A DNA stretch of 64,000 nucleotides from NCBI RefSeq assembly GCF_022747945.1, contig NZ_JALDST010000001.1, positions 5,518,001 to 5,582,000 of the forward strand. The letters run 5' to 3'. Below, piece by piece: positions 32,145-40,962 of the stretch. The notes under the pieces were generated by a model, which saw nothing but the letters and a program-made list of their open reading frames with translations, ran no database searches and was not told where the DNA came from. Source of the stretch: Micromonospora sp. R77. GTDB lineage: Bacteria; Actinomycetota; Actinomycetes; Mycobacteriales; Micromonosporaceae. How positions within the stretch are numbered: position 1 is the first letter of the stretch; every line of letters begins with the position of its first letter. Both the position numbers and the translations under genes were made by a program.

Positions 32145-34770
32145 CCTGCCGCACCACCTCGATGTCGTGCTCGCCGGAGCAGAGCAGCCAGGTCCCGGGA
32201 ACGGTCACCACGTCGGCGGTGGCCTGGTTGGCGCTGGCCGTCCAGTCGACGGCGTCGCCACTGCGGTACACCCCGCGTTCGCCGCCGGCCAGGACCAGCC
32301 GGCCCGTGCCGCCGGCGCCGGAGGTGGCGGCGAGCGCGTCCACCGGCACGAACCGGGTCCGGTCCCGCAGCGGCAGCCCGCAGTTGACCATCACCGGCTG
32401 CCACTGCGGCTGGGCAGCCAGGGTGTCCAGCCGCACCACCCCGCCGCTCTGCGTGGCGGCGACCGCGAGCGATCCGCTGAACGCCAGGTCGCGGCAGGTG
32501 CCGCCGATCCAGCCGCTCTGCACGCCCTGCCACTGCACGTCGGACTCGAAGAGCCGAGTGCGGTGGCAGCCCTGGCCAGGCTTCTTCGGGTCCGGCTCGC
32601 CGGCGCCGCTCCACAGCAGGGTGGCCGGGCCGTCGTACTGCACGGCGAGGATGCGGTTGTCCACGTTGGCGAGCCCGACGTGGGCGAAGCTGCCGGGGCG
32701 GCCGGCGGCGGTGGAGAGATAGACCCCGAAGCCGGCCTGCGCGGCCACCGCCACCCCCGGCGCGCCGCGCTCGGAGACGAACGCCCGGACGGCGTAGAAG
32801 CCGCGGTCGGCGTCGCCCGCGTCGACCAGGATCTGCAACGGCACCGAGCCGGGCAGCAGGGACACCTCGTAGAGCCCGGTGTCGGTGGCCAGCAGCAGGG
32901 CCCCGGTGCCGTCCCGGTCGATCCAGGCCAGGTCCTGGATGCGGGAGTCCAGGTCGGTCAGGAGCGACCACGTCTCGCCCAGGTCGGCGCTCAGGTGCAC
33001 CCGGGAACCCCCGGCGTCCCGGGCGGTGACCACGGCGACCGAGCCGGCGCGGGGCACGATCCCCGGGCGTAGCGGCGCGGGGGCGGGGGCGACCCGGACC
33101 ACGGTCTCCCCGTCGAACCGGCCGGCCGGCTCCCAGCCCGCCCCGGCGTTGGTGGAGCGGAACAGCACCGGGCCGCGCCCGGCGTACCAGGTGCCCGGCT
33201 GGTACTGGTCGACGGCGAGGGTGCGCACCTGCGCGTCCGGTGCCTCGTCGACGACGAACCGGACCGACTCGACGTACCGCACGCCCGGCTCGGCGTGCTC
33301 CAGCATCCGGTACACGTTGGACGCCCGCAGCGGCTCGCCGAACGCCCAGCCGGTGGGGTTGAGCGGGGTGGGCAGCGGGCTGAGCGTCTGGTGCAGCCGG
33401 TCGTGGATGCGCCGGCGGACCGCGTCGACGTCCTCCTCGCGGCGGACCACCACCCGGGCCCGGATCGACACCGCCTTGTAGCGGGCCCAGCCGACCCGGA
33501 CGGCGGTGCCGAGGGCGCGGCGGCCCTCCAGGTCCGCCTCCACCCGGCGGCGGGCCTCCGGCACCTCGTGCTCGCGCAGCACGTCCACCGGCAGCCGGCC
33601 ACCCGGGCGGGCCTGCTCCGGCACGTACGGCACCAGCACCACCTCGACCTCGCCGGGGCGGGCGAAGCTGTAGACGGCGGCCCGGGTGAAGGCCCGGGCC
33701 CGGGCCACCGCGCCGGAGCCGGCGGCGAGGATCTCGTAGTCCCGGGCGGTCACCGCGCGTTGCTGGGCGAAGAACTCGTACGGGCCCCGGGTCAGCGCCG
33801 ACTCCAGCGGCTCCAGGTCCCGGCCGCCACCGGCCGGCTCCGGATTCTCCACCCGCAGGCCGGGCAGCGGGTCGCGCAGGCTGGTCCGCGTTCCGGCGGC
33901 CACGTTGCCGGCCGGCCCGCCACCGCTGCGGTACCAGAGCCGCACCGGCCGCCCCGCCGGCGGCACCGCCGCCACCGTCACCGGCCCACCGGGTGACCCG
34001 GTGGGCGCTCCGGCGGTGTCCGGCGCGGGTACGGCGGTGTCGCCGGGCGCCGGGCGCAGGTCGAGGGCGGGGGCGAAGGTGACCACCCCGGACGCGCGGT
34101 CGACCAGGTAGACCCGGTCGGCCGGGCCGAGGCCCGCGAAGCTGTCCACCGGACGCCAGATCTCGTACGTCCGCCCGTCGTGCTCCCGGGCGGCGGCCCC
34201 CAGCTCCACCGAGCCGGCCGGCACCTCCACCCCGAGCAGCAGGTCCAGCGCCTCGGCGGTCCGGGTCAGCGGCGCCTTCGCCGCGCGCAGCACCTGACCG
34301 GGCTGGCCGGTGCCGACGCCGAGCAGCTCCGCCTCGACCGGCTCGCAGTGGTGCAGGCGTACCGTCACCTCGGTCTCCCCGGCGGGCAGCAGCGCCGGCT
34401 CGGTGGTGACGAAGACGACCGGCCGGGGGTCGGCGCCGCGGGCCGCGGCGACCCGGGTGCCGGCCGGGATCCGGACCGCGGCGCGATCCGGCCCGGTCCG
34501 GGTGAATCGGACGTCCGCCCAGGCCGCCGACGGCGGGTGCCGGGTCACCCCGAGCAAATTCAGGAACGCGACGTACGCCTTCTCCGGCAACTGGTTCAGC
34601 CGGTAGATCATCACCTCGGTGAGGTACGCGAACGCCTCCAGCAGCGCCATCCCCGGGTCGTGCGCGGAGAGGTCCGTCCAGTCGGGGCAGGACTGGCGGA
34701 TCCGTTCCCGCGCCTCGGTGACCAGGTCGAGGAAGGCGCGGTCGTCCAGGTGCGGCACCGGCAGCGTCAT
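32125..34770 (-). CDS. GpJ-family baseplate protein fused to an Asp-box beta-propeller
   Basis: An 881-residue protein. Residues about 1-520 are a TIGR02243-type baseplate assembly protein: LDDRAFLDLVTEARERIRQS, DWTDLSAHDPGMALLEAFAY, LTEVMIYRLNQLPEKAYVAF and later YEFFAQQRAVTARDYE and YKAVSIRARVVVRRE. Residues about 530-881 are different: they contain sialidase-type Asp boxes (FRSTNAGAGW about 538, LSADLGETW about 593, a degenerate YRSGDAVDW about 836) and repeated four-strand units, implying a beta-propeller. Typical GpJ proteins lack such a tail. It would project from the baseplate and might bind sugars or protein. ATG 34770 overlaps the gp25 stop. Structural role is well supported, propeller function is inferred. 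Confidence 0.85.
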   Translation of the reverse strand: MTLPVPHLDDRAFLDLVTEARERIRQSCPDWTDLSAHDPGMALLEAFAYLTEVMIYRLNQLPEKAYVAFLNLLGVTRHPPSAAWADVRFTRTGPDRAAVRIPAGTRVAAARGADPRPVVFVTTEPALLPAGETEVTVRLHHCEPVEAELLGVGTGQPGQVLRAAKAPLTRTAEALDLLLGVEVPAGSVELGAAAREHDGRTYEIWRPVDSFAGLGPADRVYLVDRASGVVTFAPALDLRPAPGDTAVPAPDTAGAPTGSPGGPVTVAAVPPAGRPVRLWYRSGGGPAGNVAAGTRTSLRDPLPGLRVENPEPAGGGRDLEPLESALTRGPYEFFAQQRAVTARDYEILAAGSGAVARARAFTRAAVYSFARPGEVEVVLVPYVPEQARPGGRLPVDVLREHEVPEARRRVEADLEGRRALGTAVRVGWARYKAVSIRARVVVRREEDVDAVRRRIHDRLHQTLSPLPTPLNPTGWAFGEPLRASNVYRMLEHAEPGVRYVESVRFVVDEAPDAQVRTLAVDQYQPGTWYAGRGPVLFRSTNAGAGWEPAGRFDGETVVRVAPAPAPLRPGIVPRAGSVAVVTARDAGGSRVHLSADLGETWSLLTDLDSRIQDLAWIDRDGTGALLLATDTGLYEVSLLPGSVPLQILVDAGDADRGFYAVRAFVSERGAPGVAVAAQAGFGVYLSTAAGRPGSFAHVGLANVDNRILAVQYDGPATLLWSGAGEPDPKKPGQGCHRTRLFESDVQWQGVQSGWIGGTCRDLAFSGSLAVAATQSGGVVRLDTLAAQPQWQPVMVNCGLPLRDRTRFVPVDALAATSGAGGTGRLVLAGGERGVYRSGDAVDWTASANQATADVVTVPGTWLLCSGEHDIEVVRQDAPNGD

Positions 34771-35198
34771 GTCGGGTCCCCCTCGGGTTCGTCGTCGCCG
34801 GAGAGGTCGACGGAGAAGACGAGCTGCCCGGGGGACAGGCTGGCCCGGACCAGGTAGTCGAGCCGGATCACCAGCCGCCACGGGTCGTCCGGATCGGGGC
34901 CGGCGTCCACGTCGATCACCTCGACCCGCGGCTCCCACCGGCGGATCGCCTGCCGGACATAGTGGATGGCCAGCCCGGCGGTGGTGTCGTCGTTGGGCGC
35001 GAAGACCAGCCGGTGCAGCCGGGAGCCGTACCCGGGCCGCATCAGCCGCTCGCCGGGCGTGGTGGACAGCAGCAGGAACAGCGCCTGGCGTACGGTCTCG
35101 TCGCCGTCGGTCATCGCGAGCCCGCCGGCCGCGGTCAACGCCGGCCCGCCGGTGCGCCCGGCGTCGAAGCCGGCGCCGACGAAGCGGAAGGCCCTCAT
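34767..35198 (-). CDS. gp25/GPW-like baseplate wedge protein
   Basis: A 143-residue protein. DGDETVRQALFLLLSTTPGE followed by RLMRPGYGSRLHRLVF and RQAIRRWEPRVEVIDV are the hallmark of the T4 gp25 family, which links the sheath to the baseplate in phages, T6SS and extracellular injection systems. ATG 35198 is chosen because it starts in the stop of the tip protein (ATGA). The N-terminal 28 residues before the core are slightly long for the family. Placed in the usual order VgrG, tip, gp25, GpJ. Confidence 0.9.
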   Translation of the reverse strand: MRAFRFVGAGFDAGRTGGPALTAAGGLAMTDGDETVRQALFLLLSTTPGERLMRPGYGSRLHRLVFAPNDDTTAGLAIHYVRQAIRRWEPRVEVIDVDAGPDPDDPWRLVIRLDYLVRASLSPGQLVFSVDLSGDDEPEGDPT

Positions 35199-35533
35199 CC
35201 GTCCGCCCCCAGGAAGTCCTGCCGCGCGGCGCGGACCCGGTGGTGGACCAGCCCCGGCGGGGTGCCGTCGGTCAGCCCGTCCAGGTTGTCCAGCACCACC
35301 CGGTGCCCGTCCACCCGCAGCCAGGTGCTGTAGCCGACGGTCACCCGCAGCGTCTTCACGCACGGCTTGATGGTCGGCCCGTAGTTCGGGCAGGCGGTGA
35401 TGTCCCGCCCCTCCGGGTCGGCGTCGACCAGCACGGGCACGCCCCGCACGGTCACCCACTGCTGCGAGGCGCGGTTGGCGACCCGGCCGTCGTGGTCGCA
35501 GGCGATCAGCGAGTCCCGGTGGATCCAGCGCAT
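35195..35533 (-). CDS. Probable spike-tip (PAAR-like) protein
   Basis: A 112-residue protein. The middle reads DITACPNYGPTIKPCVKTLR and then VTVGYSTWLRVDGHRVVLDN, with two cysteines and glycine/proline turns spaced as in small PAAR-like or DUF4280-like caps that sharpen a VgrG spike. It lies directly between the VgrG-like spike gene and gp25 and overlaps both by one to four bases, the position of Afp10-type tips. Sequence similarity to classic PAAR repeats is weak, so the call depends largely on context. Confidence 0.55.
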   Translation of the reverse strand: MRWIHRDSLIACDHDGRVANRASQQWVTVRGVPVLVDADPEGRDITACPNYGPTIKPCVKTLRVTVGYSTWLRVDGHRVVLDNLDGLTDGTPPGLVHHRVRAARQDFLGADG

Positions 35534-37116
35534 CAGCCACCTCCGTGGGCGCGGGCGAGGGTACGGGCCTGGGCGGCGGCGGTCTCGGCGTCCTCGCCTG
35601 ACTCGGCGCGCAGGAAGTCGACCGTCCGGGCGCGCACCACCATCGCCCGGCCGGGCGCGGAGAGCACCAGGTCACCGGCGGCGTGCACGGTGGTCAGCCC
35701 GGGGCGCAGCTCCACGAAGCTGCCCGCGTCGGTGGCCAGCCGCAGGGTCCGCCCGTCGTCGTCGATGACGATCGACTGGCCGGTGCCGGTCCGCATCGAC
35801 CAGCGCCGGGCCCGCCCGTCGACGATCCCCGCGTCGTACGGCTCGACCGCCCCGAAGAGCGAACCGAGCACGATCCCGGCGGTCGGCTCGCCACCGGGCA
35901 GCAGCACCAGCACGGTGTCCTCCGGGTCGGGCAGCGCGACGATGCCCTTGCCCCGCCCCGCGCCCGGGCAGACCACCGCCAGCCAGCCGGCGTCCAGCTC
36001 CCCGTACGCGGGCAGGGTCAGCCGGACCCGGCCGAGCCGGTCGGGGTCGTCGACGTCGGTGACCGTGCCGAGGGTGACCGTCGCCGGGGCCGGCGCCGGG
36101 CCGGGCGGCGGGCCGGGCGGGACGGTGGAGAACGCCGTCAGGTGACCGTCGGCGTCGACGGTGTGCACCACCTCGGTGAGCACGTACACCCCCGCGACGG
36201 GTTCCGGCACGCCGGTCAGGGCGATCCGCCGGCCAGGGCGCAGCGCCGGGTCGCCCTCGGCCACCCCCTCGGCGGTGACCAGGGTGGCGACCCGGGCGTC
36301 CAGCGCGGCCTGGGCCAGCGCGGCCAGTTCGTCGTCGCTGCGCCCCGGCTGGTCCACCGCGGTCCGTCCGCCGGCCGCCCCCACGTCACCCGGGTCGGGG
36401 CGCAGCGCGGTACGCCGGCCGGAGCGCGCCTCGGTGGCCTGCTGCCGCAGCGGTTCGGCGCGCTGCGGGTGCCAGCCGAGGGCGGTGCTCTCCCCGCCGG
36501 CCCGGTCCAGGTTCTCCGCGACCCGCAGGGTGTGCACGGTGCGGCCGAGCGTCAGCGGGACCGGTTCGCCGTACCCGTCGAGGGTGAGCAGCCGCAGCCG
36601 GTCGCCGTCGACCACCGGGTGCAGTCCGGCCCGGCCGGTCACCTCGGTCAGCAGCTCCAGGTCGGTGTGCCGGTGCTGGAGCAGCCGCTCCAGGCGGGGG
36701 CCGTCGGTCTGCGCGTCGACGGTCAGGCCGAGGTCGGCGCAGAGCTCCCGGGCCAGGTCGGCGGCGGTCACCGACTCGAACACCCGCAGCTCCTGCCGCT
36801 TGCGCAACCGGTGCAGCGGGTCGTACGCCCGGATCCGCAGCAGCGCCGGCCCGTCCGCCGCGTAGGCCAGCTCGACGCAGGTCACCTCGCCGGTGAAGAG
36901 CGGGTCGGGGTGACCGTCGAGGCACACGTCGAGAGTGGCGCCGGGGCGTACCGGCGGGTCGAGGGCGGCGGCGCCCAGGGCGGTGGCCAGGGTCAGCTCG
37001 CACTGGGTGGGCCGGCCCAGCCGGGCGGCCACCCGGATGCCGCGCAGGCGGCCGGTCACCGCGTCCGGCAGCGGGACGCCGTCGACCGCGACGGTCGGGG
37101 TGCGGGGCACGGTCAC
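35533..37116 (-). CDS. VgrG-like central spike protein
   Basis: A 527-residue protein. The N-terminal gp27-like half contains PTQCELTLATAL, LLRIRAYDPLHRLRKRQELR and DLELLTEVTGRAGLHPVVDG, and the central OB-fold has TLGTVTDVDDPDRLGRVRLT, AGWLAVVCPGAGRGKGIVAL and PDPEDTVLVLLPGGEPTAGI, the canonical gp5/VgrG OB block. A beta-helical end follows (GQSIVIDDDGRTLRLATDAG). The GTG start overlaps the tube-adaptor stop. This is the membrane-piercing spike of the particle; the short C-terminus carries no obvious effector domain. Confidence 0.9.
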   Translation of the reverse strand: MTVPRTPTVAVDGVPLPDAVTGRLRGIRVAARLGRPTQCELTLATALGAAALDPPVRPGATLDVCLDGHPDPLFTGEVTCVELAYAADGPALLRIRAYDPLHRLRKRQELRVFESVTAADLARELCADLGLTVDAQTDGPRLERLLQHRHTDLELLTEVTGRAGLHPVVDGDRLRLLTLDGYGEPVPLTLGRTVHTLRVAENLDRAGGESTALGWHPQRAEPLRQQATEARSGRRTALRPDPGDVGAAGGRTAVDQPGRSDDELAALAQAALDARVATLVTAEGVAEGDPALRPGRRIALTGVPEPVAGVYVLTEVVHTVDADGHLTAFSTVPPGPPPGPAPAPATVTLGTVTDVDDPDRLGRVRLTLPAYGELDAGWLAVVCPGAGRGKGIVALPDPEDTVLVLLPGGEPTAGIVLGSLFGAVEPYDAGIVDGRARRWSMRTGTGQSIVIDDDGRTLRLATDAGSFVELRPGLTTVHAAGDLVLSAPGRAMVVRARTVDFLRAESGEDAETAAAQARTLARAHGGG

Positions 37117-37855
37117 GAGGGCTGACCTCCCGTCGGGGCCGGTGCGACGGCCGGCGGCACGGCCAGGGCGGTGCCGGCCGGCACGGTCAGCGGGTCGCTG
37201 ATCCGGTTGTGCTCGGCGAGCAACCGCCAGCGCAGCGGCGAGCCGAGCGCGTCGTGCGCCAGCAGGTCGAACCGACCCCGGACCAGCCGGGCTCCGCGGC
37301 GCCGTCGGCGGCGGCCACCACCGCCGAGCCGGGCGGCACGGTCGGCGTGCTGGCGGTGGCCAGCTCGTCCGCGAAGCCCTCCCGGGCCGCCTCGGCGTTC
37401 TCGGCGACCCGGACCAGCTTGAGCCGCAGCCAGGACCGGCGCGGGCTGCCGGTGAGGGTGAACGCGTCGAAGCGTTCCGCCACCGCGACGATCACGCCGG
37501 GCACGTTCCACGTCTTGCCCCAGACCAGGCGGACCAGCGGCGGGCGGAGCCAGCCGTGCTCGGTGGCGGAGTTCTCCGCCAGCAGCCACAGCGGCGCGGT
37601 CAACGTGCGGACGTCGTCGGGGCGTACCTGCGCCTCCACGAAGTCGACGTCGAAGAGCAGGTCCAGCACCAGCTCGGTGCGCCCGCCGCCGGTGAAGACG
37701 AGCGGGTCGTCGGCGAGGCCGGCGCCGGTGAGCCGGCCGTCGGCGGCGTGCCGGGGGCGTACCCCGGCCAGCCGGGTGACCCGGACGGTCTCCGGGTTGA
37801 GCAGGCAGTCGACCCGGATGCCGGACTCGTCCACCAGGAAGGCGACCCGTTCCAT
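37113..37855 (-). CDS. LysM-containing tube/baseplate adaptor, Afp7-like (frameshifted)
   Basis: About 247 residues when whole. ATG 37855 starts MERVAFLVDESGIRVDCLLN; the CIS-tube part includes RTELVLDLLFDVDFVEAQV, LWLLAENSATEHGWLRPPLV and GVIVAVAERFDAFTLTGSPR. The C-terminal LysM-like segment (WRLLAEHNRISDPLTVPAGT) is in another frame; adding one base near 37289-37300 joins them through ARLVRGRFDLLAHDALGSPL. This protein connects the tube end to the VgrG spike in extracellular injection systems. Its start shares an A with the stop of the upstream proline-rich gene (TGATG). Confidence 0.85.
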
Positions 37856-39234
37856 CAGCCACCGTCCTGTTCCCGGGCCAACCGGCGCAGATGGGCCGCG
37901 TCGCGGGCGGCGCTGGCGGCGCCCACACCTCCCGGTCGTCGGCAACGCGGGCCACGGGTCGCCGTGGCCCGCCATCCGCGCGTCCGCGCCCGCCCACCGG
38001 TCGGTCCGGTCCGCCAACCCCGGGGTACGTCCGCCGCCCGGCCGCCCGGTTCGCCCTCCGGCAGCGTCGGCCAGTGGTCGGTGGGCGCCTCGGCCGGTTC
38101 CGTCCACCGGTGGTGCGGGTCACCGGCGACCGCCGGTCGTCCCGTCGGAGGTGGTCGGCGGTTCGCCGGCCGTCCCCGCGACGGTGGCCGGGCGGCGGCG
38201 TCGCAGCCCGCTCGGGGTGGACCGGTACCGGTCGGCCGGACCGGTCGCGCTGGTCCGGCCCCGGCCGATCTTCCCACCGACCAGGCTCCGCCGGTCGCGT
38301 CGACCGGGAGCCGCTGTGGCGAAGTCCAGTGGGGCAGCCGCCATGGGGGCCGCCGGACGGGACGGCTCGGCCGAACCGACGCCGGCCGACGGGGCTGCCT
38401 CAGTGGACGGCCGCCGGTCCGGCTGGCGTCGTTGCTGCTCCGACACCGGGTGCAGCCGCAGTCCACCGCGCTCCCGAACGGCTGCCCGGCCCGGATCCAC
38501 GGCCGATGTCCCGGCGACCACCGGACGGACGGGTCCGTCGCCGGCTGCCGCACCGCCCGACGGCTCGGGGTGCCCGCGTGGCGGCAGCGGGTCGCTCGGG
38601 CCCGGCCGGTCCGTGCCCGGCGGGGTCGACGGGTCCCCTCGACCCGGCCCGGGAGCCACGGCCGGCGACGCCACCTCCGGTGCGGGGACGCGGCCGGCGC
38701 GTCCGACACCGACGCGTCCGATGCGGCCGACCGCGCCGATGCCGGCTCGTCAGGCGTTGACCGACGCGGCGTCGACACGTCGGGCGCGACGGGTACTTCG
38801 TGCCGACCGGGGTGCCCGGGTGGACGGCGAACGGCCAGTTCCGGCCGGCCGAACCACCGCGACCAGCCCCGCACCCGGGAACCGCCCCGCCCGCCCCTGC
38901 CCTCCCCGATCAGGAGGTCCGCGTCGGCCACGGGGTCCGAGCCGCCCGGAACCACCTGATCAGCGAGGTCGGCGGGGGGAAGGGGTGGGCGGTCGCCCAG
39001 CAGGCCGGGGGCGTGGGCGGCGACCAGGCGCAGCCAGTGCTCCGGAGGCTCGCCGGGGCGACGTGGTGGTGACGCGGCACCGGGGGCCGGCCCGGCGGAC
39101 GGGTCGGGCGAACGGCGCGGGCGACCGGGGTCCGGTCCGGCCGGCTCGACGGCGCGGGCCAGCCGGTCGACGGTCACGGCGGCGGCCCGCAGCCGCCGAG
39201 CCAGCCAGTCACGCGGGCGTCGGGGCGGCCGCAC
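37855..39234 (-). CDS. Arginine/proline-rich low-complexity protein of the injection cluster
   Basis: A 459-residue protein if the frame is intact. Only the ends look folded: an amphipathic start (DWLARRLRAAAVTVDRLARA), EHWLRLVAAHAPGLLGDRP, a short conserved-looking DLADQVVPGG with ADADLLIGEGRG, and a C-terminal AAHLRRLAREQDGG. The middle 300 residues are Arg/Pro/Gly/Ser-rich and may contain undetected frameshifts. The reading frame is supported by coupling at both ends: it overlaps the tube gene by 26 bases and its TGA shares a base with the next ATG. It sits where a tape measure or chaperone might be, but no coiled-coil ruler is visible. Function unknown. Confidence 0.55.
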   Translation of the reverse strand: MRPPRRPRDWLARRLRAAAVTVDRLARAVEPAGPDPGRPRRSPDPSAGPAPGAASPPRRPGEPPEHWLRLVAAHAPGLLGDRPPLPPADLADQVVPGGSDPVADADLLIGEGRGGRGGSRVRGWSRWFGRPELAVRRPPGHPGRHEVPVAPDVSTPRRSTPDEPASARSAASDASVSDAPAASPHRRWRRRPWLPGRVEGTRRPRRARTGRARATRCRHAGTPSRRAVRQPATDPSVRWSPGHRPWIRAGQPFGSAVDCGCTRCRSSNDASRTGGRPLRQPRRPASVRPSRPVRRPPWRLPHWTSPQRLPVDATGGAWSVGRSAGAGPARPVRPTGTGPPRAGCDAAARPPSRGRPANRRPPPTGRPAVAGDPHHRWTEPAEAPTDHWPTLPEGEPGGRAADVPRGWRTGPTGGRARTRGWRATATRGPRCRRPGGVGAASAARDAAHLRRLAREQDGG

Positions 39235-39691
39235 CGCCGGCCTCCAGGTCCAGTCCCTCGTACGCCAGGGTCAGCGCCTCGATGGCGATCTCCTGGGCCA
39301 GGGTGTTGAGGTGGGCGCCCCGCCACCGGGTGGGCCACGCGTTGATCATGTTCCAGCGCAGCACCTCGCTGGTGCCGGCCGGGTCGAGCAGCACCACCGA
39401 GACGTTGCGCCGGCTCACCGCGCCCCGGGCCGCCGCGTTGACCCAGTCCCACAGCTCGCGGGAGGAGGTGAGGCCGAAGTGGAGGGTGACCGGGGCGTAC
39501 TCGACCTGACCCGGCACCGAGCGCACCCGGTCGTTGCCGGCCTCCCGGTACGCCAGCGGCGCGATGTTCACCTCCAGCCCGCTGACCTCGGTGAAGTGCC
39601 CGTTGGTGATGCCGTTGATGAGCAGCTTGAAGTTGTACGCCCGGTACGGGTCGACGGGGGCGCCGGGTTGCGGGGTGGCCGTGGTCGCCAT
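39209..39691 (-). CDS. Contractile-system tail tube protein (T4 gp19-like)
   Basis: A 160-residue protein. AYNFKLLINGITNGHFTEVS with GLEVNIAPLAYREAG, then VRSVPGQVEYAPVTLHFGLT and LNTLAQEIAIEALTLAYEG, match the phage tail tube/Hcp-like family of actinobacterial injection particles. It polymerises into the inner tube. It lies just behind the sheath gene with only one base between stop and start. Only one tube gene is present, where many extracellular systems have two or three. Confidence 0.92.
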   Translation of the reverse strand: MATTATPQPGAPVDPYRAYNFKLLINGITNGHFTEVSGLEVNIAPLAYREAGNDRVRSVPGQVEYAPVTLHFGLTSSRELWDWVNAAARGAVSRRNVSVVLLDPAGTSEVLRWNMINAWPTRWRGAHLNTLAQEIAIEALTLAYEGLDLEAGGAAAPTPA

Positions 39692-39692
39692 G

Positions 39693-40928
39693 TCAGCCTC
39701 CGATCGTCTCGGTCTCGGTGCCGCCGGCCCACTGGCTCAGCTTGAACACCACGAACTCCGCGGGCTTCACCACCGCGATGCCGATGTGGGCGACCACCAT
39801 CCCGGCGTCGCGGACGTCGGCCGGGTTGGTCTCCTCGTCGCACTTGACGAAGAACGCCTCCTCGGGGGTGCGCCCGAGCAGCGCGCCGTCCCGCCACACC
39901 CGGGTGAGGAACGCGCCGATGTCCCGCCGGATCGACCGCCACAGGGAGAAGTCGTTCGGCTCGAAGACCATCCACCGGGTGCCACCGGCGATGGCCTGCT
40001 CGATGGCGATGGAGAGCCGACGGACGTTCAGGTAGCGCCACTCGCTGGCCTCGGCGGCGAGCGTACGGGCGCCCCAGAGCCGGATGCCCTCCCCGGCGAA
40101 GTAGCGGATCACGTTGACGCCCTTGGGGTTGAGCACGTCGTGTTCGGGGCGGGTGACCAGGTAGCCGAGGTCGACCGCGCCGCGTACCGGCTCGTTGGCG
40201 GGGGCCTTGTGCACGCCGCGCAGCGCGTCGGTGCGGGCCCAGATGCCGGCGATGTGCCCGCTGGGCGGGGTGAGCACCAGCTCACCGCTGAGCGGGTCCC
40301 GGACCCGGATCCACGGGAAGTAGCAGGTGCCGAAGTCCGACTGCCGGGGCCGGTACGCGGGCTGCCCGTCGCCGTCGTCGGCGGGGGGTTTGGGCGTACC
40401 CTCGGCGGGTTTGCCGTCGGCGGCGGCCTTCGGTCTCGGCGGCGTGGCGACCCGGGTGAGGCCGGAGATGTCCTCGATGTCCGGCGCGGGGTCGCAGATC
40501 GCCACCATGGTGCGCAGCCGTTCGGCCATGCTGAGCAGCGCCTCGTGGGAGACCGGGTCGTGGAAGCCGGGCGCGGCCAGGATGGAGATCTCGTCGACCG
40601 CCTCCAGCAGTTGCAGCCCGCCCCGGCGTCCGCCGGTGCCGGTGAGCTGGCCGCCCTCGCCGACGTTGACCACCCAGCAGCGGGTGCCGCCGTTGTCGAG
40701 GAAGCCGAAGACCGCCCGCGCGAGGGGGGTGCTCTCCGGGTGCTCCCCGCCGGCATAGAGCCGGAGGAACTCCGACCAGCTGTTCACCGCGACGGCCCGG
40801 TCGACGTGCGCGCCGCGGTCCGGGGCGACGCCGACGAAGGCGGCCGTGCTGGTGCCGACCGGTCCGATCGGGCGGGCGCCGCTGGGCACCTCCTCGACAT
40901 AGATGCCGGGGGAGAAGTAGGTGGGCAT
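39693..40928 (-). CDS. Contractile tail sheath protein
   Basis: A 411-residue protein. The N-terminal MPTYFSPGIYVEEVPSGARP, then TSTAAFVGVAPDRGA, and the C-terminal GALLGRTPEEAFFVKCDEET, NPADVRDAGMVVAHIGIAVV and KPAEFVVFKLSQW are the conserved sheath blocks that make the interlocking strands. The middle carries a variable lysine/proline-rich insertion. It forms the outer contractile cylinder. AGGAGG precedes ATG 40928. This is the clearest marker that the cluster encodes a contractile injection apparatus. Confidence 0.96.
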   Translation of the reverse strand: MPTYFSPGIYVEEVPSGARPIGPVGTSTAAFVGVAPDRGAHVDRAVAVNSWSEFLRLYAGGEHPESTPLARAVFGFLDNGGTRCWVVNVGEGGQLTGTGGRRGGLQLLEAVDEISILAAPGFHDPVSHEALLSMAERLRTMVAICDPAPDIEDISGLTRVATPPRPKAAADGKPAEGTPKPPADDGDGQPAYRPRQSDFGTCYFPWIRVRDPLSGELVLTPPSGHIAGIWARTDALRGVHKAPANEPVRGAVDLGYLVTRPEHDVLNPKGVNVIRYFAGEGIRLWGARTLAAEASEWRYLNVRRLSIAIEQAIAGGTRWMVFEPNDFSLWRSIRRDIGAFLTRVWRDGALLGRTPEEAFFVKCDEETNPADVRDAGMVVAHIGIAVVKPAEFVVFKLSQWAGGTETETIGG

Positions 40929-40962
40929 CGGTCCTCCTGTGCGGGTGCGGTCGGTGACCGGC

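Noticed and set aside
35533..40928. Type VI secretion system
   Set aside because: Sheath, tube and VgrG are shared, but there are no TssJLM membrane-complex, TssA, TssK or ClpV homologues, and the sheath is a single phage-like protein instead of TssB/TssC.
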